A program made the translations under genes and the position numbers. Positions 1 through 7,834 of a DNA stretch of 51,698 nt are shown piece by piece (the stretch's first letter is position 1; every line of letters begins with the position of its first letter). The DNA comes from Novacetimonas maltaceti. GTDB lineage: Bacteria > Pseudomonadota > Alphaproteobacteria > Acetobacterales > Acetobacteraceae. Location of the stretch: positions 1 to 51,698 of the forward strand of contig NZ_POTC01000022.1 of assembly GCF_002906255.1 (NCBI RefSeq), in the 5' to 3' direction. The notes beneath the pieces are model-generated. The model had not been told where the DNA came from. It made no database searches and saw only the letters and a list, made by a program, of their open reading frames with translations.

Positions 1-174
1 GGGGGTGGCCCGCGTGGAGGTGGCTGGGACCGTGGCGGTTGGGGCGGCGGCTGGGATCGCGGGCCCGGCTGGGGCGTGCCTTACCCGTATTACGGATATC
101 CCGGTTATGGCTATTACGGGTATCCCGGATATTACGGCTATCCCTATGGTGGTTGGGGATGGGGGGGCTGGTAA
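1..174 (+). CDS. Gly/Tyr/Trp-rich protein, C-terminal end (partial)
   Basis: The frame is open from the first base to a TAA at 172-174, giving 57 residues with no start in the window. The first half is Gly/Trp/Arg/Asp rich, with GGWDRG-like units. The second half is a Tyr/Gly/Pro ladder (PYYGYPGYGYYGYPGYYGYP), ending GGWGWGGW. Such tails occur in small secreted or surface-associated proteins, but composition alone does not give a function. A shifted frame starting at base 5 is also open, but its composition shows no pattern, whereas the repeat phase follows this frame. A hairpin terminator follows 24 bases later. Confidence 0.6.
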   Translation, partial: GGGPRGGGWDRGGWGGGWDRGPGWGVPYPYYGYPGYGYYGYPGYYGYPYGGWGWGGW

Positions 175-198
175 GCCCCGTTTCCGCCTGATGACGGC

Positions 199-229
199 CC
201 ACGGCGCGGCTTCAGGTGCAGCGCCGTGG
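199..229. terminator. Bidirectional hairpin between convergent genes
   Basis: A perfect 9-bp stem (CCACGGCGC at 199-207, GCGCCGTGG at 221-229) with a 13-nt loop. It separates the plus-strand Gly/Tyr-rich gene from the minus-strand gene whose stop codon (212-214) lies in the loop. There is no clear T tract, so termination is inferred from position and stem strength. Confidence 0.5.
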
Positions 230-1189
230 CAGGTATGAGATGACACGGTCAAGCAGGATATCCATTTCCGGGCGCTCGATCGGATCAATGCAGGTCATGA
301 TATAGGTCCGTGCTTGCCGCTTGATCGTGTTCGCCTGGCGCAGTCCCATGTCCCGCAGGCCGCTTGTGCCGATCATGTCCGCAATCGTCATGTTGTGGTG
401 AAATGCGGTCCGGGCGATGTGAAAGGCCGCCCGGTTCACGATCGTCTCGAATTCGGCCCGGCCAAATGCGGACTGGCAACTGTCAAGCTGGGACCCGGCC
501 TGGACATACATGTCCAGCGCAGGGCGGGTGATATGGCGATGGAAATGCCGCCTGTGCCATGCACGCGCCTGGATATGTTCCCGATGGGCGGTTTCATATT
601 CCTGCACATTGGCATGGCTGTCGGCGATCAGCGCATGCACTGCCTGCGCTGACAGCCACATGCTGGCGAAATCGGGATAGGTCTGCCCGTTCCATAATGG
701 CGCAAGGCCCACCGATCCTATGGCAAAGCGGAAACCGCGCTGCCCGTCGATACCGAACAGTACGCCCAGCGCCGGGTCCGTTCCGGTTTCCCCTCCCAGC
801 ACAAGGAGGTGTCCCGCATCGCCCGCATGCATGTAGCGCTGTACCGTCAGGAGGTCGAACAGGCTTTCATCCTCGAGCGAATGTTCGATATGCGCCTTTA
901 CATAGGCCATGAACAGCGGATTGCGGACATTGGTGACGCCGCGCGGACAGAAATCGAACCCCCACCAGCGTGACATCTTGACCAGGTGGAAAGCCAGCTC
1001 ATTGCGAAGGCGCGTCAGTTCGGGCGGGGGGGCATGTTCGTCACACAATGCCTGAATATCGCGGAACCGCGTGACCAGTGTGTTGGCCTGTGCGGCGAAG
1101 GAAGTGCGCGGGTTGAAATAATCAAGGAACAGGGCGGGGCGGGAGTGCTCAAGGTGCCAGTCGGCGGAGCATCCTGTGGTTTCGGACAT
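212..1189 (-). CDS. Uncharacterised 325-residue protein
   Basis: I do not recognise a family. The protein looks soluble, with no signal peptide or membrane segment. It is rich in His, Arg and aromatic residues, including a basic His-rich stretch around residues 205-222 (HREHIQARAWHRRHFHRHI) and scattered Cys. The ATG at 1189 is preceded by a loosely spaced GCAGGGA. A strong intrinsic terminator on the same strand ends only about 22 bases before this start. Expression would therefore need terminator read-through from the upstream Fur-box promoter, or an unseen promoter. A role in iron limitation or iron handling is only a guess from this context. Confidence 0.7.
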   Translation of the reverse strand: MSETTGCSADWHLEHSRPALFLDYFNPRTSFAAQANTLVTRFRDIQALCDEHAPPPELTRLRNELAFHLVKMSRWWGFDFCPRGVTNVRNPLFMAYVKAHIEHSLEDESLFDLLTVQRYMHAGDAGHLLVLGGETGTDPALGVLFGIDGQRGFRFAIGSVGLAPLWNGQTYPDFASMWLSAQAVHALIADSHANVQEYETAHREHIQARAWHRRHFHRHITRPALDMYVQAGSQLDSCQSAFGRAEFETIVNRAAFHIARTAFHHNMTIADMIGTSGLRDMGLRQANTIKRQARTYIMTCIDPIERPEMDILLDRVISYLPRRCT

Positions 1190-1210
1190 GGTGGCTTGAT
1201 CCCTGCACGG

Positions 1211-1255
1211 AAAAAAAAGTGCGGCATCGCCCGTAGGCAGGTGGGCGATGCCGCA
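1211..1255 (-). terminator. Strong intrinsic terminator of the candidate sRNA
   Basis: Read on the minus strand, a perfect 13-bp GC-rich stem (arms 1255-1243 and 1232-1220, TGCGGCATCGCCC on the plus strand) with a 10-nt loop is followed, after one base, by eight T residues (1218-1211). This is one of the most canonical intrinsic terminators in the window. It does not lie after a recognisable gene. Instead it sits about 65-110 nt downstream of a promoter with a Fur-type box and just upstream of the start at 1189. Confidence 0.85.
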
Positions 1256-1318
1256 GAGTTTTCACGGCGATAGGGCTGGGAAATCGACGGTTGGGGAACT
1301 GTCTGATACGCCGTGAGT
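1211..1318 (-). ncRNA. Candidate Fur-regulated small RNA (about 108 nt)
   Basis: Seen: -35 TTGCAA (1353-1348), a 17-nt spacer and -10 TATGAA (1330-1325), embedded in a Fur-like palindrome; predicted transcription start near 1318; intrinsic terminator ending at 1211. The transcript would fold into a 5' stem (TCACGGCG at 1316-1309 with CGCCGTGA at 1269-1262) closing a 39-nt loop, then the terminator hairpin. The loop contains two C-rich single-stranded tracts, GTTCCCC and TTTCCCAGCCC, suited to pairing with purine-rich ribosome-binding sites. Known: RyhB, PrrF and ArrF are short Fur-repressed RNAs of this architecture. Inferred: this is a functional counterpart. Alternative: an attenuated leader for the gene starting at 1189. 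An ATG-initiated frame exists here, but its start codon overlaps the -10 box and it runs through the terminator. Confidence 0.55.
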
Positions 1319-1324
1319 TCCTTT

Positions 1325-1353
1325 TTCATATTGCAAACGAATATCATTTGCAA
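1325..1353 (-). promoter_or_regulatory. Promoter with a Fur-type box
   Basis: A 23-bp palindrome spans 1331-1353, with arms TTGCAAA (1331-1337) and TTTGCAA (1347-1353) and a partly symmetric centre. Its inner 19 bases match 12 of 19 positions of the classical Fur consensus, and the TGCAAA arms resemble the boxes of alphaproteobacterial Fur/Mur regulators. On the minus strand the palindrome overlaps the -35 (TTGCAA) and spans the whole 17-bp spacer; the -10 (TATGAA, 1330-1325) follows immediately. Binding here would block polymerase, as in classical iron repression. Which Fur-family protein binds cannot be told from sequence. Confidence 0.65.
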
Positions 1354-1377
1354 CAAGAAAGTGGCCACATGACAGGA

Positions 1378-1407
1378 CATGCCCGGCAGGGGCGGGGGCC
1401 GGGCATG
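1378..1407. repeat. Stem-loop in the intergenic region
   Basis: A perfect 10-bp inverted repeat, CATGCCCGGC (1378-1387) and GCCGGGCATG (1398-1407), with a 10-nt loop. No T tract follows on either strand. It lies between the Fur-box promoter and the palindromes at 1478-1503. Role unknown; it may simply isolate the two divergent transcription units. Confidence 0.45.
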
Positions 1408-1477
1408 CGTTGGCATGCGCCGGTCCGGATACAGATCGTGCGGATGCGGGCAAGGTTCCCTGCCTGCGGGCGGAATT

Positions 1478-1503
1478 ATGTTTCTAAAACGAAACATAGT
1501 TTC
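1478..1503. promoter_or_regulatory. Overlapping palindromes, candidate repressor operator
   Basis: ATGTTTC (1478-1484) and GAAACAT (1491-1497) form a perfect 7-bp inverted repeat with a 6-nt spacer. The second arm overlaps another palindrome, GAAAC-ATA-GTTTC (1491-1503). This AT-rich island stands out from its GC-rich surroundings and lies 75 bases before the small ORF at 1578. TTTC/GAAA arms are common in TetR-like operators, but no regulator gene is adjacent. Confidence 0.4.
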
Positions 1504-1577
1504 AGAAAACGTTCATAATTCCCGTGGGAAATCAGGACTATGGTCCGCAGGTCCATTGGTTCGGCAAAGGGTGGATC

Positions 1578-1763
1578 ATGCAGGATACGTCACGTGAAAA
1601 GAAGCAGGACACCATTTGCGAATGGCGTCCCGCGCTTGTGCTGGTATGGAAGGGACGTCGGTATGAACAGGCCAGAAACACGCAGCCGCCTTCCTGCGAC
1701 CTGTCCTCCTGCGACCTCCCGCCTGTGGATGATGAGGATGCCTATATCCACGACGAATTCTGA
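1578..1763 (+). CDS. Small hypothetical protein upstream of ppk2
   Basis: Predicted 61 residues. The ATG at 1578 is preceded by AAAGGGTGG at good spacing, which favours it over the in-frame GTG at 1524. The N-terminal half is charged (REKKQD, WKGRRYEQ), and the C-terminal half has a CDLSSCDLPPVDDEDAY run with two close Cys. There is no membrane segment and no recognisable family. It ends 57 bases before the ppk2 start used here and probably shares its transcript. It may be a lineage-specific small protein or a chance frame; codon bias is only moderate. Confidence 0.4.
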   Translation: MQDTSREKKQDTICEWRPALVLVWKGRRYEQARNTQPPSCDLSSCDLPPVDDEDAYIHDEF

Positions 1764-1820
1764 ACATGGTGCATGGGCCATGCCCCTGCGGTGCAACCTG
1801 AACGGGATGCGGGTTCCTTC

Positions 1821-2732
1821 ATGAATTACAGGTCTGGTCACGATCGCGACATGCCGGACAAGGTTCGCATGCGTGAAGAAATCCTTGATGACCTTGATGA
1901 GGAAATCGAACTCGAGCTTGACGATGCCCGCCTCGGGACGGGGGAGGGGTGTGATCCGCTGGATTTCCGGCAGACCTACTTCCGCGACCTCCTGCGCCTG
2001 CAGGGCGAACTGGTGAAACTGCAGGACTGGGTCAAGGAGACCGGGCACCGGCTGGTCGTGATCTGCGAAGGACGCGATGCAGCGGGAAAGGGCGGTGTCA
2101 TCAAGCGGATCACACAGCGCCTCAACCCGCGCATATGCCGCGTCGCCGCCCTGCCTGCGCCCAATGACCGCGAACGCACGCAGTGGTATTTCCAGCGATA
2201 TGTCAGCCATCTGCCTGCCGCAGGTGAAATCGTGCTGTTCGACCGCAGTTGGTACAACCGCGCCGGGGTGGAGCGGGTGATGAATTTCTGCACCGATGCG
2301 GAATATGAGGAATTCTTCCGCTCCGTGCCGGAGTTCGAGCGGATGCTGGTGCGCAGCGGGATCCAGATTGTCAAATACTGGTTTTCAATTTCCGATGATG
2401 AACAGGAACTGCGGTTTCGGGCCCGGATGGAAGATCCACTGAAACAGTGGAAGCTCAGCCCGATGGACCTTGAAAGTCGCCGGCGGTGGGAGGCCTATAC
2501 CCTTGCCAAGGAAATCATGCTGGAACGCTCCAACATTCCAGAGGCCCCATGGTGGATCGTGCCTGCTGTCAACAAGAAGAAAGCGCGCCTGAACTGCATC
2601 AGCCACCTGCTGTCGCAGATTCCTTACCGGGACGTGGAAAAGCCCGAAGTCACCCTGCCGGAGCGCGTGTTCAATCCGGATTATATCCGCCAGCCTGTCC
2701 CTGATGACATGATCGTTCCGGATTTGTATTGA
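1821..2732 (+). CDS. ppk2: Polyphosphate kinase 2 family protein
   Basis: PPK2 enzymes transfer phosphate between polyphosphate and nucleoside di- or monophosphates in the cytoplasm. From the ATG at 1821 (303 residues) the Walker A motif is EGRDAAGKGG (83-92) and the Walker B/lid region is DRSWYNRAGVERVM (141-154). Both are standard for the single-domain class, as is the length. The acidic N-terminal tail (DDLDEEIELELDD) is typical of the ADP-specific group, but substrate class is not certain. In-frame starts at 1773 and 1851 are possible because none has a strong ribosome-binding site. A terminator hairpin at 2765-2788 ends the unit. Phosphatase and phosphodiesterase genes follow on the same strand. 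Confidence 0.9.
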   Translation: MNYRSGHDRDMPDKVRMREEILDDLDEEIELELDDARLGTGEGCDPLDFRQTYFRDLLRLQGELVKLQDWVKETGHRLVVICEGRDAAGKGGVIKRITQRLNPRICRVAALPAPNDRERTQWYFQRYVSHLPAAGEIVLFDRSWYNRAGVERVMNFCTDAEYEEFFRSVPEFERMLVRSGIQIVKYWFSISDDEQELRFRARMEDPLKQWKLSPMDLESRRRWEAYTLAKEIMLERSNIPEAPWWIVPAVNKKKARLNCISHLLSQIPYRDVEKPEVTLPERVFNPDYIRQPVPDDMIVPDLY

Positions 2733-2764
2733 AAAAAGGGACAGGCATGTCACCGTCCGGAAGG

Positions 2765-2788
2765 AAGGCAGGGCCATGTCCTGCCTTT
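2765..2788 (+). terminator. Terminator after ppk2
   Basis: A perfect 8-bp stem, AAGGCAGG (2765-2772) and CCTGCCTT (2780-2787), with a 7-nt loop and a short T run. It encloses the ATG at 2776 that would otherwise extend the next gene, which supports the later phosphatase start at 2824. Confidence 0.55.
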
Positions 2789-2823
2789 GGTGCGTTATCG
2801 TGATTTCATTATTGTGGGATGTC

Positions 2824-3633
2824 ATGCGGAAACATTATCTATTGCCAGTGCTGTGTACGTCGTTGTTCATGGTTTCGGGAAATTGCGTGGCACTGGCGCC
2901 ACAGCCTGCAAAAGTGCCAGATGCGGGATACCTGACCCCAGCGACACAGCCGGACGCGACCCGGTACCTGCCGCCGCCGCCTCAGGCCGGGTCGGCGCGA
3001 CAGGCGGCCGACGACCATGCCTTTCAATCCACGCGCGGGTTGAAAGGGGGCGCGCGCTGGGCGCTGGCGACATCCGATGCGGACCTGAGCATGGAGTCCC
3101 TGCTGCGCAGTTATTCCTGTGCTGCCGGGTTTACGCTTGATGCCCGCAAGGCACCGCGCCTTGTCGCGCTGATCAGCAGGATGGATTCCAGCGAAGGCCC
3201 CGCCATGCGATACGCCAAGTCCACATGGCATCGGCCGCGTCCCTTCGTGGGGAACAACCAGCCGATCTGCACGGAATCGGACCGTGCCCATCTGGCCACG
3301 TCCGGGGCCTATCCGTCGGGGCATACGATCCTGGGGTGGAGTACGGCGCTGGTGCTGGCGGAACTGCTGCCGGACCGGTCGACCGAAATCCTGCAACGCG
3401 GGCGTGTGTTCGGTGAAAGCCGCATCGTCTGCGGCGTGCACTGGGCCAGTGACGTGCTGGAAGGATACATGAGCGCGTCGGCGGATATCGCCGCCATGCA
3501 CGGCAATCCGGCGTTCCGTGCCGATCTGGATGCGGCGCGGACGGAACTGGCGGGCCTGCGTCAGGCGTCTTCCGCCCCCAATGCGCAGGCCTGCGCGATC
3601 GAGCAGGACGCCGCGACCCATTCCCCCCTCTGA
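2824..3633 (+). CDS. Class A acid phosphatase (PAP2/PhoN type), exported
   Basis: Non-specific acid phosphatase releasing phosphate from organic phosphomonoesters in the periplasm. From the ATG at 2824 (269 residues) there is an N-terminal signal sequence (hydrophobic from about residue 5 to 25, MRKHYLLPVLCTSLFMVSG) and a Pro-rich linker. The full phosphatase signature follows: K132-x6-RP (KSTWHRPRP), PSGH at 164-167, and SR-x5-H-x3-D at 199-210. This is the class A bacterial pattern. The ATG at 2776 would add a poor, Cys-rich extension and lies inside a terminator loop. With ppk2 upstream and glpQ downstream it suggests phosphate scavenging and storage. Confidence 0.9.
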   Translation: MRKHYLLPVLCTSLFMVSGNCVALAPQPAKVPDAGYLTPATQPDATRYLPPPPQAGSARQAADDHAFQSTRGLKGGARWALATSDADLSMESLLRSYSCAAGFTLDARKAPRLVALISRMDSSEGPAMRYAKSTWHRPRPFVGNNQPICTESDRAHLATSGAYPSGHTILGWSTALVLAELLPDRSTEILQRGRVFGESRIVCGVHWASDVLEGYMSASADIAAMHGNPAFRADLDAARTELAGLRQASSAPNAQACAIEQDAATHSPL

Positions 3634-3641
3634 CCCATGTA

Positions 3642-3679
3642 ACGGGGGCAGGGGCGAAAGCAGCGCCTGCCCCCGTTTG
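3642..3679 (+). terminator. Terminator after the acid phosphatase
   Basis: A perfect 11-bp arm pair, ACGGGGGCAGG (3642-3652) and CCTGCCCCCGT (3666-3676), then a short T run (TTTGC). It starts nine bases after the phosphatase stop. A second small palindrome, CGGGCAT-G-ATGCCCG (3686-3700), follows before glpQ. Confidence 0.7.
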
Positions 3680-3791
3680 CATTGACGGGCATGATGCCCG
3701 GCATGTCGCGGCCCCGCCGTGGCATCTGTCGTGTTTAGGAGAGTCCCCGTTCCGCTGGTGTGCAAACGGGACCGCAACTGGAAAAAGACTG

Positions 3792-4904
3792 ATGGACAAG
3801 GCCATGCTGACACGCAGGCGGGCACTCATACTGGCGGGGGGTGTCGCCATGTTCCCGGTAAGGCCGGGCCATGCCGCCCCCGCGCTGGCGCCCGTGCCGC
3901 TGGTCATGGCGCACCGTGGCGCGTCCGCCCTGCGCCCGGAACATACGCTGGCGTCCTATGCCCGGGCCATCGCGGATGGTGCCGATTTTATCGAACCCGA
4001 CCTCGTCCCCACCAGTGACGGCGTGCTGGTGGCGCGCCATGAAAGCAACATTGCAGGGACATCGGATGTTGCCGATCATCCGGAATTCGCATCGCGGAAA
4101 CGGACCGTTGTCATTGACGGCGTGTCGGAAACAGGGTGGTTCACGACGGATTTCACGCTGAAGGAACTCAAGACCCTGCGCGCGCGCGAACGCCTGCCCG
4201 CGGTGCGTGCGCACAACACGCGTTACGACGGGCATTTTGATATCCCCACATTTGAGGAGGTCATCGATTTCGTCGCGGCGGAGGCCGCCGCGCGGGGACG
4301 TGTGATCGGCCTGATCCCCGAAATCAAGAACTCGACCTATTTCCACAAGCTCGGCCATACGCCGGAGGAGACGTTCCTGCAGGTTATCGGCGCGCATGAA
4401 TATACGCGTTACTGCCCGCTGGAAGTGCAGTCCTTTGAGACCACGAACCTGAAGATGCTGTATGGCAGGGTCAGGGCGATCAACCCGCAGGCACGCCTGA
4501 TGTTCCTGATGGGGGAACGTACGCAGCGCGTACCCGACCTTGCCGCGTCCGGCCATGGCACGACATTCGGGGATCTGATGACGCCTGCGGCCCTGCGTGA
4601 CGTGCGGCAGTATGCCGATGTCATCGGCCCGTCGAATGTCGATATCATCCCGCGCGACGGGTCCGGGGCATGGCTTGCGCCATCGTCCCTGATTGATGAC
4701 GCACATCGGGCGGGACTTCTGGTCCATTCCTATACATTCCGCCCGGAAAACTGTTTCCTGCCGCTGCAACTGCGCAATGCAATGGGGGACAATGTCCGCA
4801 ATCCCGAAGGGTCGATTGCGGAAATCCGGCGGTATCTCGACCTCGGGCTCGACGGGTTCTTCACCGACGATCCGGCCCTTGGCCGCCAGGCCGTGCGGAT
4901 GTGA
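3792..4904 (+). CDS. glpQ: Glycerophosphodiester phosphodiesterase, Tat-exported
   Basis: Hydrolyses glycerophosphodiesters to glycerol 3-phosphate and an alcohol, probably in the periplasm. The 370-residue protein starts with a twin-arginine-like signal (TRRRALILAGG, then a hydrophobic stretch to about residue 29). The GDPD core follows: MAHRGASALRPEHT with the catalytic HRG, then FIEPDLVPTSDG with the metal-binding E-x-D and the later His in ARHES. The C-terminal half closes the TIM barrel (LDGFFTDDP). The length fits the periplasmic GlpQ subgroup. An alternative ATG at 3804 gives a more compact Tat signal. No glpT is adjacent. Confidence 0.9.
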   Translation: MDKAMLTRRRALILAGGVAMFPVRPGHAAPALAPVPLVMAHRGASALRPEHTLASYARAIADGADFIEPDLVPTSDGVLVARHESNIAGTSDVADHPEFASRKRTVVIDGVSETGWFTTDFTLKELKTLRARERLPAVRAHNTRYDGHFDIPTFEEVIDFVAAEAAARGRVIGLIPEIKNSTYFHKLGHTPEETFLQVIGAHEYTRYCPLEVQSFETTNLKMLYGRVRAINPQARLMFLMGERTQRVPDLAASGHGTTFGDLMTPAALRDVRQYADVIGPSNVDIIPRDGSGAWLAPSSLIDDAHRAGLLVHSYTFRPENCFLPLQLRNAMGDNVRNPEGSIAEIRRYLDLGLDGFFTDDPALGRQAVRM

Positions 4905-4957
4905 TTTTGCTTATTAACATTGCCTTTATGGCCGGCTGATTTTTTACGGGCATAACG

Positions 4958-4999
4958 AAAAAAAAGGGGGCTGGCACATGATATGCCAGCCCCCTTTTT
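4958..4999. terminator. Bidirectional terminator between glpQ and the ald operon
   Basis: An 11-bp perfect stem, GGGGGCTGGCA (4966-4976) and TGCCAGCCCCC (4984-4994), with a 7-nt loop, flanked by A8 on the left and T5 on the right. It can terminate both convergent transcripts. Confidence 0.9.
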
Positions 5000-5022
5000 C
5001 ATAACCCCTGCACGGGACGGGT

Positions 5023-7347
5023 TCAGCTTCCCTGAAGCCCGCGCAGCACGTCCGCCGGACGCACCGGCATATGACGCAGCCGCACGCCCACGGCATTGAA
5101 GATCGCGTTGCCAATGGCCGGACCGACCACCGTGGTGCCGGGTTCACCCAGGCCCATCGGTTTTTCGGTGCTCGGCAGGAACTCGATGTCCATCTCCGGC
5201 GTATCCGCAATACGCAGCGGGGTATAGGTGTTCAGGTTCCGGTCCACCGGCTGTCCGTTCACGATTTCCGTGTTTTCGAACAGGACCATGCTCAGGCCCC
5301 ACAGGGCCGCGCCCTCGGTCTGCGCGCGTGCGCCGTCGGGATCGACCACGGTGCCCGCATCGACCACGATCGTCAGCTTTTCGCAGCGGACAACCCCGGT
5401 GGCACGGTCCACATGAACCTGCGCACAGCATGCGATCCATGTCGGCATGCCACGTTCCTGGCCCGCCGTGGTGCAGATGCCCAGCGCCGTGTCCTTGGGC
5501 AGCTTCTGCTTGCCCCAGCCAACCTTTTCGGCCAGACGGCGCAGCACCGCCGCCTGCCGCAGCGCACCACCGACCGCATCCGGGGCCTCGCCCTTGTTGC
5601 GGCCCGCACCGGTCAGCAGTTCCAGACGGAACTGCACGGGGTCCTTCTTCTGCGCATGGGCAACTTCGTCAAGGAAGCATTCCACCCCCCAACTGGTCCA
5701 GCCGGGACTGACCGAACGCAGCCAGCCGGGACGGAAGGTCTTTTCCGCCAGGTCGTTGCGCAGCGCGCGCACGCGGAACGCACCGACCTCGTACCAGTGG
5801 TCGGCACCCGCAATCGCGAACTGGTCATAGGGCACGTCATTGACGCCCTTGGACATGAACGCTTCGGCCATGACGCCGGTGGGCCAGCCCGCCGCCGCCT
5901 GGTAATCCATGGCGGTGATCTTGCTGGACGCATCGAACGCCATGCGCACCCGCTGCACCGAAGGGGAGCGGAAGGAATCGAACACCATGTCGTCCGAACG
6001 CGTCAGGATCAGCTTGACCGGCTTGCCACCCAGCGCCTTGGAGGCAAGGGCGGCCGGGATCATGTAATCCCCGTTCAGGCGACGCCCGAACCCGCCACCC
6101 AGCAGGTAGCTGCGCAGCAGCACCTTGCTTTCGGGCACTTCCAGCGCCTTGGCCAGTGTCGGCAGGATCAGCGACTGCCACTGGTTGCCGGCATGGATCT
6201 CGTACACGCCATCCTTGACGAAGGCGAGGGCATTCGTCGGCTCCAGCTGGTAATGCAGGACGGAGGCGCAGGTATATTCCTTGTCCATGACCGTATGGGC
6301 CGAACTGAATGCCTGGTCCACGCCATCGTCATTGAAGACGTAGACGCCACCTTCCTTGTGGTTGATCAGTTCGCGACCGCGATCCTGGATGTCGCGTTCG
6401 CTGACATGGGCGGTTTCGCCGGGGATCCAGTCCACCTTCAGCGCATCGGTCGCACGGATGGCGGCGGCATAGCTGCTGGCCAGTACCACGACCCATCCCT
6501 GCACGACGCCCGACGGGTCGTCGATCTTCAGGTAACGGATATAGCCCTTGACCTTGCGCGCCTCGCTGTCATCAACCGAACGCACCTTGGAGCCATAGCG
6601 CGTCGGCGGCATCTTCGGGCGGGCATAGACCATGCCCTCGACCTTCGCGTCGATGCCATAGATGGCCTCGCCCGTGGTCTTGGCAGGGATGTCCAGCGCC
6701 TTCTTGAGTTCGGAATTGCCGATCAGGCGACGCTCGCTCGCGGGCTTCAGGGGCAGCTTGGCCATTTCTTCGGGGGTGAAGGAATGGCTTGGATGGCCCT
6801 GTGCGACAATGTCGCCAAAGCTGATCTGCTTGCCGTTGGCGGCCGACACGATGCTCCTGCTGACGGTGCACTTGTCCGGTGTCGTGCCAAGCAGGCGTGC
6901 GGCCTCTTCCACCAGCGCCGTGCGCGTTGCAGCCCCCGCCTGGCGGAAGACGTCCCACGTCATCCACACCGACCAGCTCCCGCCCGTGACCATCAGGCCC
7001 CACTTGGGATCGGTATCGACGTAATTGATGCGGACCTTTTCCCAGTCGGCTTCCATCTCGTCCGCGATGATGCGGGCAAGGGCGGAGCCGATATGCTGGC
7101 CCATTTCCGCTCGGATGATGTTGACCGTGATTTCCCCATCCGGCGCGATCGAACACCAGATCGTGGGCTCGAACGCCCCGTCGCCGGGACCGGATTTGTC
7201 AAGCGGGAAAATCTGGTTGGCCGAAGCCTGCCGGGCAAAGCCGAACATGACGCCCGCGCCAAGCGAGGTGACAAGGAAGCCACGCCGCGACAGTCCCTGT
7301 CCAGCGCCGGAGCCTTTCCCGGTAAGAAAACGGTTCAGTCTACCCAT
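5023..7347 (-). CDS. aldH: Aldehyde dehydrogenase, molybdopterin-binding large subunit
   Basis: Catalytic subunit of the membrane-associated aldehyde dehydrogenase of acetic acid bacteria, oxidising aldehydes (acetaldehyde to acetate) at the periplasmic face and passing electrons to the quinone pool. The 774-residue protein has a twin-arginine signal ([13 protein letters not shown], residues 20-32) and the xanthine dehydrogenase-family fold. Recognisable cofactor segments are [31 protein letters not shown] and [17 protein letters not shown] near the C terminus. It matches my memory of Gluconacetobacter/Komagataeibacter AldH along its length. Its ATG overlaps the end of the Fe-S subunit gene by 8 bases, indicating translational coupling. 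It is the third gene of the operon. Confidence 0.93.
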   Translation of the reverse strand: MGRLNRFLTGKGSGAGQGLSRRGFLVTSLGAGVMFGFARQASANQIFPLDKSGPGDGAFEPTIWCSIAPDGEITVNIIRAEMGQHIGSALARIIADEMEADWEKVRINYVDTDPKWGLMVTGGSWSVWMTWDVFRQAGAATRTALVEEAARLLGTTPDKCTVSRSIVSAANGKQISFGDIVAQGHPSHSFTPEEMAKLPLKPASERRLIGNSELKKALDIPAKTTGEAIYGIDAKVEGMVYARPKMPPTRYGSKVRSVDDSEARKVKGYIRYLKIDDPSGVVQGWVVVLASSYAAAIRATDALKVDWIPGETAHVSERDIQDRGRELINHKEGGVYVFNDDGVDQAFSSAHTVMDKEYTCASVLHYQLEPTNALAFVKDGVYEIHAGNQWQSLILPTLAKALEVPESKVLLRSYLLGGGFGRRLNGDYMIPAALASKALGGKPVKLILTRSDDMVFDSFRSPSVQRVRMAFDASSKITAMDYQAAAGWPTGVMAEAFMSKGVNDVPYDQFAIAGADHWYEVGAFRVRALRNDLAEKTFRPGWLRSVSPGWTSWGVECFLDEVAHAQKKDPVQFRLELLTGAGRNKGEAPDAVGGALRQAAVLRRLAEKVGWGKQKLPKDTALGICTTAGQERGMPTWIACCAQVHVDRATGVVRCEKLTIVVDAGTVVDPDGARAQTEGAALWGLSMVLFENTEIVNGQPVDRNLNTYTPLRIADTPEMDIEFLPSTEKPMGLGEPGTTVVGPAIGNAIFNAVGVRLRHMPVRPADVLRGLQGS

Positions 7348-7813
7348 TTGACGAATCTCCGCGTGCGGCTGCCGCGGCCTTCTTGATGGCCTCGCGTATG
7401 CGAATGTAGGTCATGCAGCGGCACAGGCTCCCGGCCATGACCGCGTCGATTTCCTCATCCGTGGGGGAGGGATAATCCTTGAGCAGGCTGACGGCCTGCA
7501 TGATCTGCCCGGACTGGCAGTAGCCGCACTGCGGCACCTGCAGTTCGCGCCAGGCTTCCTGCACGGGATGCTTGCCCTCGGGGTCGAGGCCCTCGATCGT
7601 GGTGATGTCGGCGCCTTCGGCGGCGCTGACGGGCGTGATGCACGAACGCGTGGCGCGACCGCCGATATGCACGGTGCACGCACCGCACATGCCGATGCCA
7701 CAGCCGAATTTCGTCCCGGTCAGGCCGACTTCGTCACGGATGACCCACAGCAGGGGGGTATCTTCCGGGACGTCAACGGTGACTTCGCGTCCATTGAGGT
7801 GAAAGGTCGTCAT
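7340..7813 (-). CDS. Aldehyde dehydrogenase, [2Fe-2S] small subunit
   Basis: Electron-transfer subunit of the Ald complex. Its 157 residues carry the two-cluster arrangement of xanthine dehydrogenase-family small subunits: Cys38, 43, 46 and 58 ([11 protein letters not shown]...RSC) for the plant-type cluster, and Cys96, 99, 131 and 133 (QCGYCQSG...LCRC) for the second. It has no signal peptide, so it is probably carried out by the Tat signal of its partner, which is usual for this family. It lies 21 bases after the cytochrome gene stop and overlaps the start of the large subunit gene. Confidence 0.93.
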   Translation of the reverse strand: MTTFHLNGREVTVDVPEDTPLLWVIRDEVGLTGTKFGCGIGMCGACTVHIGGRATRSCITPVSAAEGADITTIEGLDPEGKHPVQEAWRELQVPQCGYCQSGQIMQAVSLLKDYPSPTDEEIDAVMAGSLCRCMTYIRIREAIKKAAAAARGDSSNG

Positions 7814-7834
7814 GTTCTAGCTCCGTCTTTCATC

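Noticed and set aside
1015-1329. Minus-strand frame beginning MKKELTAYQTVP just after the Fur box
   Set aside because: Its ATG overlaps the -10 hexamer, there is no ribosome-binding site, and the frame runs straight through the strong terminator into the antisense of nothing conserved.
5071-7386. 771-codon open frame on the plus strand opposite aldH
   Set aside because: A high-GC shadow of a strongly supported gene; low-complexity Arg/His/Gly composition and no recognisable domain.
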